Part shown: piece after piece, positions 1 through 8,538 of the stretch | Layout: the number at the start of each line of letters is the position of its first letter | Position numbering within the stretch: the stretch's first letter is position 1 | NCBI GenBank assembly: GCA_003476595.1 | Contig: DMTU01000188.1 | Span: 763 to 14,310 of the forward strand | Source: Acidimicrobiaceae bacterium | Lineage (GTDB): Bacteria; Actinomycetota; Acidimicrobiia; Acidimicrobiales; Salinilacustritrichaceae | Direction: 5' to 3' | Length of the DNA stretch: 13,548 nt | Made by a program: the position numbers and the translations under genes | The notes under the pieces: model-generated | Database searches by the model: none | The model's input: the letters and a program-made list of their open reading frames with translations, nothing else | What the model was told of the DNA's origin: nothing

Positions 1-593
1 CCGATGAGCACCGGGTTGTTCTTGGTGCGGCGCGACAGCACCTGGATGACCCGGCGGATCTCCTCGTCGCGACCGATGACCGGGTCGAGCTTGCCGGCCC
101 GGGCCGCGGCGGTGAGGTCCCGGCCGTACTTCTCCAGGGCCTGGTACTGGTCCTCGGGGTTCTGGCTGGTGACCCGGTGCGAGCCGCGCACCTCGCGCAT
201 GCCCGACAGCAGGTCGTCCTTGGTGACGCCGAGCTTCTCGGTGAGGCCGAGCAGCAGGTGCTCGACGGAGAGGTACTCGTCACCGAGCTCGCTCTTGGCC
301 GCCTCGGCGGTGGTCATCACCGTCGACAGCTCCCGGGACAGGCGGGGTTCGGAGCCCCCATAGGCCTTGGGCAGCTTGGCGATGGCCTCGTCGGCGGCGT
401 TGCGCACCGAGCGGTGGTCCACGCCGACCTTCTCCAGGATCGGCAGGGCGATCCCGCCGTCGGTCTGGCGCAGGAGCGCCGCCAGGAGGTGGTCGGCGGT
501 GACCTCGGGGTTGTTGAGCGACTTGGCCTGCTCGACCGCAGCGGAGAACGCCTCCTGGGTCTTCAGGGTCCACTTGTTCGGGTCCAGCGGCAT
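1..593 (-). CDS. clpB: ATP-dependent chaperone ClpB, N-terminal part (cut by left window edge)
   Basis: ClpB is a cytosolic AAA+ disaggregase that threads aggregated proteins through a hexameric ring and hands them to DnaK/DnaJ/GrpE. The 197 visible residues start [16 protein letters not shown] and contain the Clp N-terminal repeat domain (about residues 1-145), including the segments [11 protein letters not shown] and [10 protein letters not shown]. The start of the first nucleotide-binding domain follows ([20 protein letters not shown]). The frame leaves the window at [10 protein letters not shown], immediately before the Walker A loop, so the catalytic motifs are not visible. The ATG at 591-593 is chosen because the family begins here and a -10 element lies 6 bases upstream. 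ClpA/ClpC are alternatives, but the [14 protein letters not shown] sequence and the chaperone context favour ClpB. It follows hspR on the same strand and has its own promoter. Confidence 0.95.
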   Translation of the reverse strand, partial: MPLDPNKWTLKTQEAFSAAVEQAKSLNNPEVTADHLLAALLRQTDGGIALPILEKVGVDHRSVRNAADEAIAKLPKAYGGSEPRLSRELSTVMTTAEAAKSELGDEYLSVEHLLLGLTEKLGVTKDDLLSGMREVRGSHRVTSQNPEDQYQALEKYGRDLTAAARAGKLDPVIGRDEEIRRVIQVLSRRTKNNPVLI

Positions 594-647
594 GGCTCCA
601 GGCTACTCCCACTCAGGAAACCTGACAACGCTCCACTCAAGTTTCGA
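594..647 (-). promoter_or_regulatory. clpB promoter with HAIR-like HspR operator; predicted leaderless start
   Basis: Read on the minus strand, TTGTCA (623-628) is followed by a 17-bp spacer and TAGCCT (600-605), a good -35/-10 pair. Only 6 bases separate the -10 from the clpB ATG, so transcription should begin at or next to the A of the start codon, giving a leaderless mRNA. A perfect HAIR half-site CTTGAGT (635-641) lies just upstream of the -35, and 7 bases further is a degenerate partner TGTCAGG that overlaps the -35 (4 of 7 matches to ACTCAAG). A second direct half-site-like CCTGAGT (611-617) lies in the spacer. HspR/HAIR control of clpB is known in Streptomyces; its application here is inferred from the matches. 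Confidence 0.75.
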
Positions 648-1058
648 TCAGCGCTCCGGGAGGTTGATCCGGCCGAACACGGCGACCTCCTGGCGGAGCG
701 GCACGAGGTCTCGTCGGTAGTGGCGGTGGGTGGACTCGACGGCCTCGCCGACGGCCCGGCGGGCCTCGGCCAGCTCGGCGCGCAGGTCCTCCAGCTCGGC
801 CTCGAGGGCCAGCACCTTCTTCACGCCGGCGAGGTTGAGGCCCTCGTCGGTGAGCTCGGAGATGCGGCGGAGCTGTTCGATGTCGGCGTCGGAGTAGCGG
901 CGGCTGCCACCGCTGGTGCGGGCCGGGTCGACCAGGCCCTTCCGCTCGTAGATGCGCAGGGTCTGGGGGTGGACGCCGGCGAGCTCGGCCGCGACGGAGA
1001 TGACGTAGACGGCCCGTGCGTGGAAGCGACCCTCGGGCCTCGATGGTTCGGTCGTCAT
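648..1058 (-). CDS. hspR: HspR, MerR-family heat-shock repressor
   Basis: HspR represses dnaK-operon and clpB transcription by binding HAIR inverted repeats, with DnaK as co-repressor in the studied actinobacteria. The 136-residue protein has an N-terminal MerR winged helix-turn-helix: [20 protein letters not shown] at about residues 19-38, then the wing with [18 protein letters not shown] predicted coiled coil follows at about 80-115 ([16 protein letters not shown]) and a short C-terminal tail. The residue spacing and the [16 protein letters not shown] sequence are typical of HspR rather than of metal- or drug-sensing MerR proteins, and no cysteine metal site is visible. A strong ribosome site (GGGGAGGAGG) sits just before the ATG and supports this start. 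It lies 14 bases after dnaJ, so it is the last gene of the dnaK operon, which gives an autoregulatory loop. Confidence 0.93.
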   Translation of the reverse strand: MTTEPSRPEGRFHARAVYVISVAAELAGVHPQTLRIYERKGLVDPARTSGGSRRYSDADIEQLRRISELTDEGLNLAGVKKVLALEAELEDLRAELAEARRAVGEAVESTHRHYRRDLVPLRQEVAVFGRINLPER

Positions 1059-1072
1059 GGTCCTCCTCCCCT

Positions 1073-2200
1073 TCAGACGCCCAGGTGCTTGCGGGGCGAT
1101 TCGGTCTCCAGCGCGGCGAGCGCCTCGATGGCCTTGCGCTCGTCCCGGCTCAGCTTGGCCGGCACGGCCACCTCGATGGTCACGAGCAGCGAGCCCGTCT
1201 TGCCGTTGCGGGACACCCCCTTGCCTCCGACACGGAACACCTTGCCCGACTTCGTGCCGGCGGGCACGCGGATCTTCACCGGCTCGTCCAGGGTCGGCAC
1301 CTCGATGTCGGCGCCGAGGGCGGCCTCGGCGAAGGTGACCGGCACCGTGAGGGTGAGGTCGTCGCCGGAACGCCCGAACAGGCTGTGGGCGCCGACGTGC
1401 ACGATGACGTGCAGGTCACCGGGCGGGCCGCCGTTGCGACCGGGGCCGCCGCGGCCCTTGAGCCGGATGCGCTGGCCGTCCTGGACGCCGGCTGGCACCC
1501 GCACCTTGACCTCGCGGGGTCGGTGCTCGATGCCGCTGCCCCGGCAGTTCGTGCACGGGGTCTCCACGATGGTGCCACGGCCCTGGCAGGTGGGGCAGGG
1601 CTGGGAGAACGAGAAGAACCCCTGGTTGTCGTCGAGCACGCCGCGCCCGCCGCAGTTGGTGCACACGAGCGGGGTGGTGCCGGGTTCGGCGCCGTTGCCC
1701 GAGCAGCGCGAGCACGCGGCCTCGGAGGTGAGGTGGACGGCGGTGGTGACGCCGGCGACGGCGTCCTCGAAGGTGAGGTGCAGCTCGGACTGCAGGTCGG
1801 CGCCGCGCTGGGGGCCGGTGCCGCGGCGGGCACGCCCGCCACCGCCACCGCCGCCGCGCCCGCGGTTGAAGAGCCCGCCGAACAGGTCGCCGAGGTCGCC
1901 GACGTCTTCGAAGCGGAAGCCAGGCCCGCCGCCTCCGCCTGCGCCGCCCATGCCCCCGAGGGGGCCCATGCGACGGACCTCGTCGTACTCCTTGCGCTTG
2001 GCCTCGTCGCCGAGCACGTCGTAGGCCGCGGAGATCTCCTTGAAGCGATCCTCGGCGGCGGTGTCGCCGGGGTGCTGGTCGGGATGGCTCTCCCGCGCCA
2101 GCTTCCGGTACGCCTTGGTGATCTCGGCCTTGGTGGCGGAGTCGGACACCCCGAGCACCTTGTAGTAGTCCTTCTCGAACCATTCACGCTGGGGTGCCAC
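1073..2200 (-). CDS. dnaJ: DnaJ (Hsp40) co-chaperone
   Basis: DnaJ delivers unfolded substrates to DnaK and stimulates its ATPase. The 375-residue protein has the complete type I layout. The J domain (about residues 11-76) carries the HPD tripeptide at 39-41. A glycine-rich linker follows (about 79-127, including a run of seven glycines). The zinc domain has four CxxCxGxG repeats, with cysteine pairs at 163/166, 180/183, 202/205 and 216/219. Two C-terminal substrate-binding beta domains complete it. The start is GTG at 2198-2200, with GGAGG about 7 bases upstream, and it gives the usual N-terminus a few residues before DYYKVLGV. The gene lies 37 bases after grpE and 14 bases before hspR, within the dnaK operon. 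No motif is missing. Confidence 0.97.
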   Translation of the reverse strand: MAPQREWFEKDYYKVLGVSDSATKAEITKAYRKLARESHPDQHPGDTAAEDRFKEISAAYDVLGDEAKRKEYDEVRRMGPLGGMGGAGGGGGPGFRFEDVGDLGDLFGGLFNRGRGGGGGGGRARRGTGPQRGADLQSELHLTFEDAVAGVTTAVHLTSEAACSRCSGNGAEPGTTPLVCTNCGGRGVLDDNQGFFSFSQPCPTCQGRGTIVETPCTNCRGSGIEHRPREVKVRVPAGVQDGQRIRLKGRGGPGRNGGPPGDLHVIVHVGAHSLFGRSGDDLTLTVPVTFAEAALGADIEVPTLDEPVKIRVPAGTKSGKVFRVGGKGVSRNGKTGSLLVTIEVAVPAKLSRDERKAIEALAALETESPRKHLGV

Positions 2201-2237
2201 GACTCACCTCCTCAGATGCGGACTCATTCGAACACGT

Positions 2238-2821
2238 TCAGCCGGCGACCTTGACCATGGCGGCGCGGATGACCCGCCCGTTCCACAGGTAGCCGGTGCG
2301 GAGGACCTCGACGACGGTGGGCTCACCGTCGCCCTCCTCGTGCATGACGGCTTCGGCCACGTTGGGGTCGAAGGGCTCGCCGGCGGGAGCGACCCGCTCC
2401 AGGCCCTCCTTCTCGAGGAACCCGAACAGCGACTTGGACACCGCCTCGACACCCGCCTCGCCGGCGCCGGCGTGGGCCTGCGCCGCCTCGATGGCGTCGA
2501 GGACGGGGAGCATGCGCTCCACGAAGCCGCCCTGGCTGCGGGCCACCTCGTCGGTGATCCGCTTCTGGACCTGCTTGCGGTAGTTGTCGAAGTCGGCCGC
2601 CGTGCGCCGGTACGCGTCGAGGAACTCGTCGCGCTCGGCCACCAGGGCGTCGAGCTGCTCGGGCGTGAACTCGAGCGGCTCGTCAGCCAGGTGGTGGTCG
2701 GCGTCGGCGTGGGCATCGACCTGTTCGGCCACCGCCTCCGCGTCCGAGGCGAGGGCCTCGGACACGTGGGCGGGGTCGTCGACGTCGTCGGTGGGGGTGA
2801 GGTCGTCGTCGGCCACGTCGA

Positions 2822-2825
<4 letters not shown>
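2238..2825 (-). CDS. grpE: GrpE nucleotide-exchange factor for DnaK
   Basis: GrpE dimers release ADP from DnaK and so reset the chaperone cycle. The 195-residue product has a long, acidic, low-complexity N-terminus (about residues 1-50). The helical dimerisation segment follows (about 55-95: [22 protein letters not shown] then RKQVQKR), then a helical bundle with [11 protein letters not shown]. The C-terminal beta domain ends in the characteristic [18 protein letters not shown]. The start is GTG at 2823-2825, overlapping the dnaK stop by four bases (GTGA), which predicts translational coupling to dnaK. GTG codons shortly downstream could also initiate, because the N-terminal tail is poorly conserved in this family. 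Confidence 0.95.
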
Positions 2826-4660
<1,835 letters not shown>

Positions 4661-4744
4661 GGGGTTCCTCCAGGTGGAAGGGGACTTCGGGTGGGGTCAG
4701 GGAAGTGGCGCCGACCCACGGTTCCAGGCCGGTTGCGCTGTGTC

Positions 4745-4773
4745 AGCATAAAACTTGAGTGTGGGGTTGACAA
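4745..4773 (-). promoter_or_regulatory. dnaK operon promoter with HAIR-like operator
   Basis: On the minus strand, TTGTCA (4768-4773), a 17-bp spacer and TATGCT (4745-4750) form a near-consensus vegetative promoter. Transcription would start near 4738 and give a leader of about 78 bases before the dnaK ATG. The spacer contains a perfect HAIR half-site ACTCAAG (4754-4760; CTTGAGT on the plus strand). Seven bases away the other half is degenerate and overlaps the -35 (3 of 7 matches). Read on the plus strand it shares the arrangement AAACTTGAGTG-N4-GTTG-n-CA with the clpB operator. HspR binding here would block RNA polymerase, consistent with autoregulation of an operon that ends in hspR. The role of HspR is inferred; the motif is directly visible. 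Confidence 0.75.
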
Positions 4774-4888
4774 CTTCGACATTCCCGTTCGATGCGTGAC
4801 GTCCGGCGCACGTTTCGCGTCCTGATGGGCACCCTGGCCCCGATCGTCGTGCCGCTCTTGCTGGGGCTGCCAGAAACGCCGAACTCCG

Positions 4889-4929
4889 CTGACACCTAGG
4901 CCGAACGGCCCAGTACTGTTCCCCTGGGC
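4889..4929 (+). promoter_or_regulatory. Candidate tadE promoter framed by an inverted repeat
   Basis: CTGACA (4889-4894) and TACTGT (4914-4919) resemble -35 and -10 elements, although the 19-bp spacing is long. The -10 candidate sits at the start of the loop of a perfect 6-bp inverted repeat, GCCCAG (4908-4913) and CTGGGC (4924-4929). The expected start of transcription is near 4926, giving a leader of about 40 bases to the preferred tadE start at 4967. The repeat could be an operator or chance in GC-rich DNA. Confidence 0.35.
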
Positions 4930-4966
4930 AATGTGCGTGCGCGCAAGCGACAGGGCGAGGCGAGCG

Positions 4967-5518
4967 ATGGCAGTACCAACGAAGCGGCGTGACCAGGGGG
5001 CCTCTCTCGTCGAGTTCGCACTCATCCTGCCCGTGTTCATGATGCTGTTACTCGGGCTGTTCAGTGGAGGAATCGCGCTGAACGACAAGCAGGAGCTCAC
5101 CCACGCGGTTCGGGAGGGTGCTCGATACGGAGCCGCCATCCCGGCGAAGGACTTCACCGACGATGACTTGGCGGTGGCCGTCCGCGACTACATCATCGCA
5201 ACGTCAAATGGCCTTCTCGATGCCTCCAGTGAGATCTGCGTCGCAGTCGTTCGCGGCACTCCGGATACCGGCACTCAGGAGACTGCAGATTCCGTGCCAG
5301 CAAACACCTATCTCGACTTCGAGGTCGTGTCGGCGACCACTCCAGACACTGCCTGCGACGCGACAGAGACGTACGTCCGACCGACTGACACTGGTGACAC
5401 CGGTCAGCGTGTGCAGGTGGCGGCAGAGCGCCCGACCGAGATCGAGCTCGGACTGTTCGGAACTATCTCCGTCAACCTCCAAAGCACTGCAACAGCAAAG
5501 TCGGAGTACGACGACTGA
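4967..5518 (+). CDS. TadE-like pilus assembly protein
   Basis: TadE-family proteins are small single-span membrane proteins with a pseudopilin-like N-terminus; they support Flp/Tad pilus assembly or sit in related surface gene clusters. From the ATG at 4967 the product is 183 residues. A short basic cytoplasmic N-terminus (MAVPTKRRDQ) is followed by the diagnostic GASLVEFALILPVFMMLLLG (residues 11-30), which includes the pilin-like glutamate at 16. The helix ends near residue 38, and HAVREGARYGA at about 46-56 is typical of the family. The rest (about 60-183) is polar, presumably extracytoplasmic, with two cysteines. An upstream in-frame ATG at 4931 would add 12 residues; the downstream ATG is preferred because a purine-rich GGGCGAGGCGAG lies before it and the family starts close to the helix. 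The stop overlaps the next start (TGATG). Codon usage is less GC-biased than in the flanking genes. Confidence 0.85.
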   Translation: MAVPTKRRDQGASLVEFALILPVFMMLLLGLFSGGIALNDKQELTHAVREGARYGAAIPAKDFTDDDLAVAVRDYIIATSNGLLDASSEICVAVVRGTPDTGTQETADSVPANTYLDFEVVSATTPDTACDATETYVRPTDTGDTGQRVQVAAERPTEIELGLFGTISVNLQSTATAKSEYDD

Positions 5519-7560
5519 TGGCTTCGCTACGGACCAGACGGCGTGGCAGCGAACGCGGCGCCGTCCTCGTGATCTTCGCCGGCGCCATCGGTGTCATCTT
5601 GCTGTTCGTCGCCATCGCTATCGATCTCGGCTTCGGACGAGCTGATCAGCGTGGTGACAGCGCTCTAGCCGACCTAGCCTCCCTCGCTGCCGGCTACGAG
5701 ATGGCCGGCAACAGTGACCCCAATCGCTTCAACCCCACAGCCGATCCAGAGGCGGCATGTCGCGCGGCCATCGAGTCGCTCCGCACCAACGCCGCCGACT
5801 TCGATCCCCCGGCTGTTGAGAGCGATGCATGCGCAGCGTTCGGTGCGGCCTGTACCGGCGTCCCTTTTCCACCTGTCGTTATCACTAACGGTGACTGGAC
5901 CATCACAATCGAGTATCCGGTCACGGACGCGGAGATCCTTGATGCGAGTTTTGGCAGCGATGGGCTCACGAGTGGTGACGGAGACCCGTGCGAACGAATG
6001 GGCGTCTCGGTCAGGCGCGTGAGAGACACGTTCTTTGCGCGAGTCATCGGGGTCGATGAGGTCCCGACCTCAGCTCGAGCAATCGTCGTTGGCAACCTTC
6101 CGGACCCCGCCGAAAGAGTGGTTCCAGCATTCCTCATGTTGGACCGGACGGCATGCAAGGCCATCTGGGCGAACGTTGGTCAGGGCAACGTCGATCCAGA
6201 TCCCTCGCTGTTGTACGGCGACGGCATCCTCGTCCGCCGACAGGGCATGGGAGACGAGGAGCAAGCGGGGTTCATCCACACGGACTCCGACGCGACCGAT
6301 TGCGGCAACGCATCAAATGACTACGCCATCTACGCCTCGGAGCCCTCCGGCGGCGACACGATCGTGGTGCAACCGAGGACGGATGGTTCCCCCGGAGTCA
6401 TCGAATCCACCGCAACCAACGGTAGGAGTGGCGCTGGTGGCACAAACGTGCCTGTCACCACGGGCCAGGTGGTCGGTCGTACACCCGTCGACGAGATCTT
6501 CCAAAGTGCAATCAGTCAACTCCACGGGGCCGCCCAGGTGAGCGTGAACGCCTCGACTGCGCCCACGACAGGCACCGTCGTGACGTACGGATGCAATGGC
6601 AACGTAACCGGCCCGGTTGCACCTCCCGTGACCGGGAGTTGGACGGCCTACATCGACTGCACGTCGAACCAAGGGTTCTCGGCGAGCAACTTCGCAATCA
6701 GCGCGACGACGGTGATCTTCGCCGGCAAGGTCTCAGTCGGCACAAACGAGGTCATCTCGCTCCCGCAGGCCCATAGCGTGACGGTCCGTGGTGAACTTGC
6801 CGTCCCAAACGGCAAGCTGAACCTGCCCGCGGTGCAGAACATGTACGTCGGTGAGCGGTTCACGGTCGGCGGCAACGGCATCGTTGGCATCAACTCAGAG
6901 TTCGACACCAGCGGCTCCACGCCGTTGTGCGTAGGCGGCGAGAACCCTGCCGCCCCGTCGCGGACCACGCGTTTGGCGGTGTTTAACCCAGCCTCCGGCA
7001 ACTCTCGGGAGGATCCGGCACTATCTAGCGACGGATACCTGACCATGTGTCAAACCACGGTGTATCTGGCTGGCGAGAAGAACGACGCCACATACGACGA
7101 AAAGAGCGTGCGGACTGGCGGAGAGTGCAGCGACGACTACCCGTGCCCAATGCTCACGACTAACGACATTCGAGGTGCGCGATTTGCACTGACCGGGAGG
7201 GTCAACTGGTTCGCACCCGATCAGTTGGATTCAGCGCTCAGCGCAAACATGCCGCTCCCTGCCTTCGGTGGACTCGAGGGTCTTGCTGCGTGGGCCGAGG
7301 GAGGAGGAGTTTCGCCCAACGGAAACACGAACTATGCGTCGTCAGTGAGCGGAGGCACGACGTTCTTCGAGTATTCCGGAGTCTTCTTCAATCCGAACGC
7401 CATCATCGAACTTCGTGCGGGCAATGCCACGACGGGACCTCGCGACGCCCAATTCATCGCGAGAATGATCCAGGTGAACGGCGGTCGATTCGAGATGCAG
7501 CCCACCCGGCAGAACTCAGTTCCCGTCCCGGTGCGGGGCACATTCCAGCTCATCCGCTGA
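5518..7560 (+). CDS. TadG-like membrane-anchored protein with large unrecognised exported region
   Basis: Residues 12-60 match the TadG-type N-terminus: ERGAVLVIFAGAIGVILLFV, then AIAIDLGFGRADQRGDSALADLASLAAG. This is one membrane helix (about 14-40) followed by the amphipathic segment typical of Flp-pilus TadG proteins. The other roughly 620 residues are not recognised. They are predicted to be extracytoplasmic, contain 12 cysteines, and are rich in Gly, Thr, Ser, Asn and Val. Around residues 395-460 short alternating strands with glycine turns (VIFAGKVSVG, VTVRGELAVPNGKL, YVGERFTVGGNGIVG) suggest a stacked beta structure. No cell-wall sorting signal or second helix is visible at the C-terminus (PVRGTFQLIR). 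It is coupled to the TadE-like gene by a one-base stop/start overlap. No tadA, tadB, tadC or Flp pilin gene is present in the window. Base composition is lower in GC than both neighbours. Confidence 0.75.
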   Translation: MASLRTRRRGSERGAVLVIFAGAIGVILLFVAIAIDLGFGRADQRGDSALADLASLAAGYEMAGNSDPNRFNPTADPEAACRAAIESLRTNAADFDPPAVESDACAAFGAACTGVPFPPVVITNGDWTITIEYPVTDAEILDASFGSDGLTSGDGDPCERMGVSVRRVRDTFFARVIGVDEVPTSARAIVVGNLPDPAERVVPAFLMLDRTACKAIWANVGQGNVDPDPSLLYGDGILVRRQGMGDEEQAGFIHTDSDATDCGNASNDYAIYASEPSGGDTIVVQPRTDGSPGVIESTATNGRSGAGGTNVPVTTGQVVGRTPVDEIFQSAISQLHGAAQVSVNASTAPTTGTVVTYGCNGNVTGPVAPPVTGSWTAYIDCTSNQGFSASNFAISATTVIFAGKVSVGTNEVISLPQAHSVTVRGELAVPNGKLNLPAVQNMYVGERFTVGGNGIVGINSEFDTSGSTPLCVGGENPAAPSRTTRLAVFNPASGNSREDPALSSDGYLTMCQTTVYLAGEKNDATYDEKSVRTGGECSDDYPCPMLTTNDIRGARFALTGRVNWFAPDQLDSALSANMPLPAFGGLEGLAAWAEGGGVSPNGNTNYASSVSGGTTFFEYSGVFFNPNAIIELRAGNATTGPRDAQFIARMIQVNGGRFEMQPTRQNSVPVPVRGTFQLIR

Positions 7561-7593
7561 TCTCGGAGCCTTGGCGTCCGGCCTTCATCGGCT

Positions 7594-7623
7594 CGGCGGT
7601 CTCGTTCTGCGAGACTGCTGCCG
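7594..7623 (+). promoter_or_regulatory. Hairpin directly before the ABC operon start codon
   Basis: A perfect stem GTCTCG (7599-7604) / CGAGAC (7610-7615) with a TTCTG loop is extended by CGGC (7594-7597) pairing with GCCG (7620-7623). The outer stem ends on the base before the ATG at 7624. No U-tract follows, so it is a poor intrinsic terminator. It occupies the place where a Shine-Dalgarno sequence would be and none is visible, so it may limit translation of the first ABC gene, or be incidental. Confidence 0.4.
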
Positions 7624-8538
7624 ATGGCGGCGTTGCTCGAGGTCGACGACCTCACGAAGACCTACGACGGCACCGTCCGGGCGCTCGACTCGCTGGCCGT
7701 GTCGTTGGAGCCGGGGGTCATCGGGCTGGTCGGGGCGAACGGCGCCGGCAAGTCGACGTTCTTCCGGATCCTGCTCGGGCTGACCCGTCCCGACTCGGGG
7801 ACGGTCGTGGTCGACGGGATCGATGTCGGGCTGGATCCCATCGGTGTCCGCACCCGCCTCGGCTACATGCCCGAGCACGACTGCCTGCCCACGGACCAGT
7901 CGGCCGCCGACGTGGTGTCCATGCTCGGCGAGATCGCCGGGCTGCCCGCTCGAGCGGCTCGCCAGCGGGCCAGCGACGTGCTCGACCTGGTCGGGCTGGA
8001 CGAGGCGCGGTTCCGGCCGATCGAGGGGTTCTCCACCGGTATGCGCCAGCGGGCGAAGCTGGCCCAGGCACTGGTGGCCGACCCCAAGCTGGTGCTGCTC
8101 GACGAGCCGACCGCCGGGCTCGACCCCCAGGGCCGCCACGAGATGCTCGACCTGGTGCGCCGGCTCGGCACGTTCGGGATCTCGGTGATCATGGCCACCC
8201 ACCTGCTCGACGACGTGCAAACGACGTGCGACCAGGTCGTCATGATCGACGCTGGCCGGCTCGTCGCATCCGGGCGCACCGAGGAGCTGCTGCACACGAC
8301 CGGGGTCGTGCGGGTCGACACCGCTGGGCGGGGCACGGATCTGCTCGCTGCGCTCGCCGGTCGGGAAGCGACCCTCCTGGCTGACGGCACCGTCGAGGTG
8401 CCGGTCACCGGCGACGACGACCTCGACGCCATCGTCGCGGCGGTCGCCGACGCCGGCCTGCCCCTGCACGGCCTGACCAGCCAGCGCTCCAGCCTCGACG
8501 ACGTCTTCCTCGCCGACCACGCAGCGGGCCTCACATGA
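7624..8538 (+). CDS. ABC-2-type exporter ATP-binding protein (first)
   Basis: This is the ATPase subunit of a cytoplasmic-membrane ABC exporter; the substrate cannot be read from the sequence. The 304-residue product carries Walker A GANGAGKST (residues 37-45), a Q-loop region YMPEHD with glutamate in place of glutamine, the signature FSTGMRQRAKLAQAL (136-150), Walker B LVLLDEP (156-162), the D-loop GLDP and the switch histidine (about 193, ATHLLDD). The C-terminal extension (about 225-304) contains SSLDDVFLADH, as in DrrA/ABC-2 export ATPases. The start is placed just before LEVDDLTKTY, the usual domain start. No ribosome site is visible and a hairpin abuts the ATG. It lies 63 bases after the TadG-like gene and overlaps the permease by ATGA. 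Confidence 0.93.
   Translation: MAALLEVDDLTKTYDGTVRALDSLAVSLEPGVIGLVGANGAGKSTFFRILLGLTRPDSGTVVVDGIDVGLDPIGVRTRLGYMPEHDCLPTDQSAADVVSMLGEIAGLPARAARQRASDVLDLVGLDEARFRPIEGFSTGMRQRAKLAQALVADPKLVLLDEPTAGLDPQGRHEMLDLVRRLGTFGISVIMATHLLDDVQTTCDQVVMIDAGRLVASGRTEELLHTTGVVRVDTAGRGTDLLAALAGREATLLADGTVEVPVTGDDDLDAIVAAVADAGLPLHGLTSQRSSLDDVFLADHAAGLT

Larger units (their letters stand above)
4661..4966. other. Divergent intergenic region between dnaK and tadE
   Basis: This 306-base gap separates two divergent transcription units. Its left part holds the dnaK ribosome site (GGAGGA on the minus strand at 4666-4671), a leader of roughly 80 bases and the dnaK promoter at 4745-4773. Its right part holds a candidate promoter and inverted repeat for tadE at 4889-4929. 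Between them (about 4780-4888) I see no convincing gene. A 24-codon ORF at 4825-4899 has no ribosome site and is not called. A loose stem (GCCCC...GGGGC with flanking CTGG/CCAG) spans about 4830-4873, with a loop too long to interpret. Confidence 0.6.

Noticed and set aside
2221-2235. Small inverted repeat GAAC-n2-GTTC between grpE and dnaJ
   Set aside because: Only four bases per arm, inside an operon, and no accompanying promoter elements.
177-2254. Long plus-strand open frames (615 and 412 codons) opposite clpB, hspR and dnaJ
   Set aside because: They lie across three well-supported minus-strand genes and the intergenic gaps, and have shadow-type Arg/Pro/Ala-rich composition.
4825-4899. 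24-codon hydrophobic ORF (MGTLAPIVVPLLLGLPETPN...) in the dnaK-tadE gap
   Set aside because: It has no ribosome site or close -10 element, and it is too short to distinguish from chance. It also lacks the pattern of Flp pilins.
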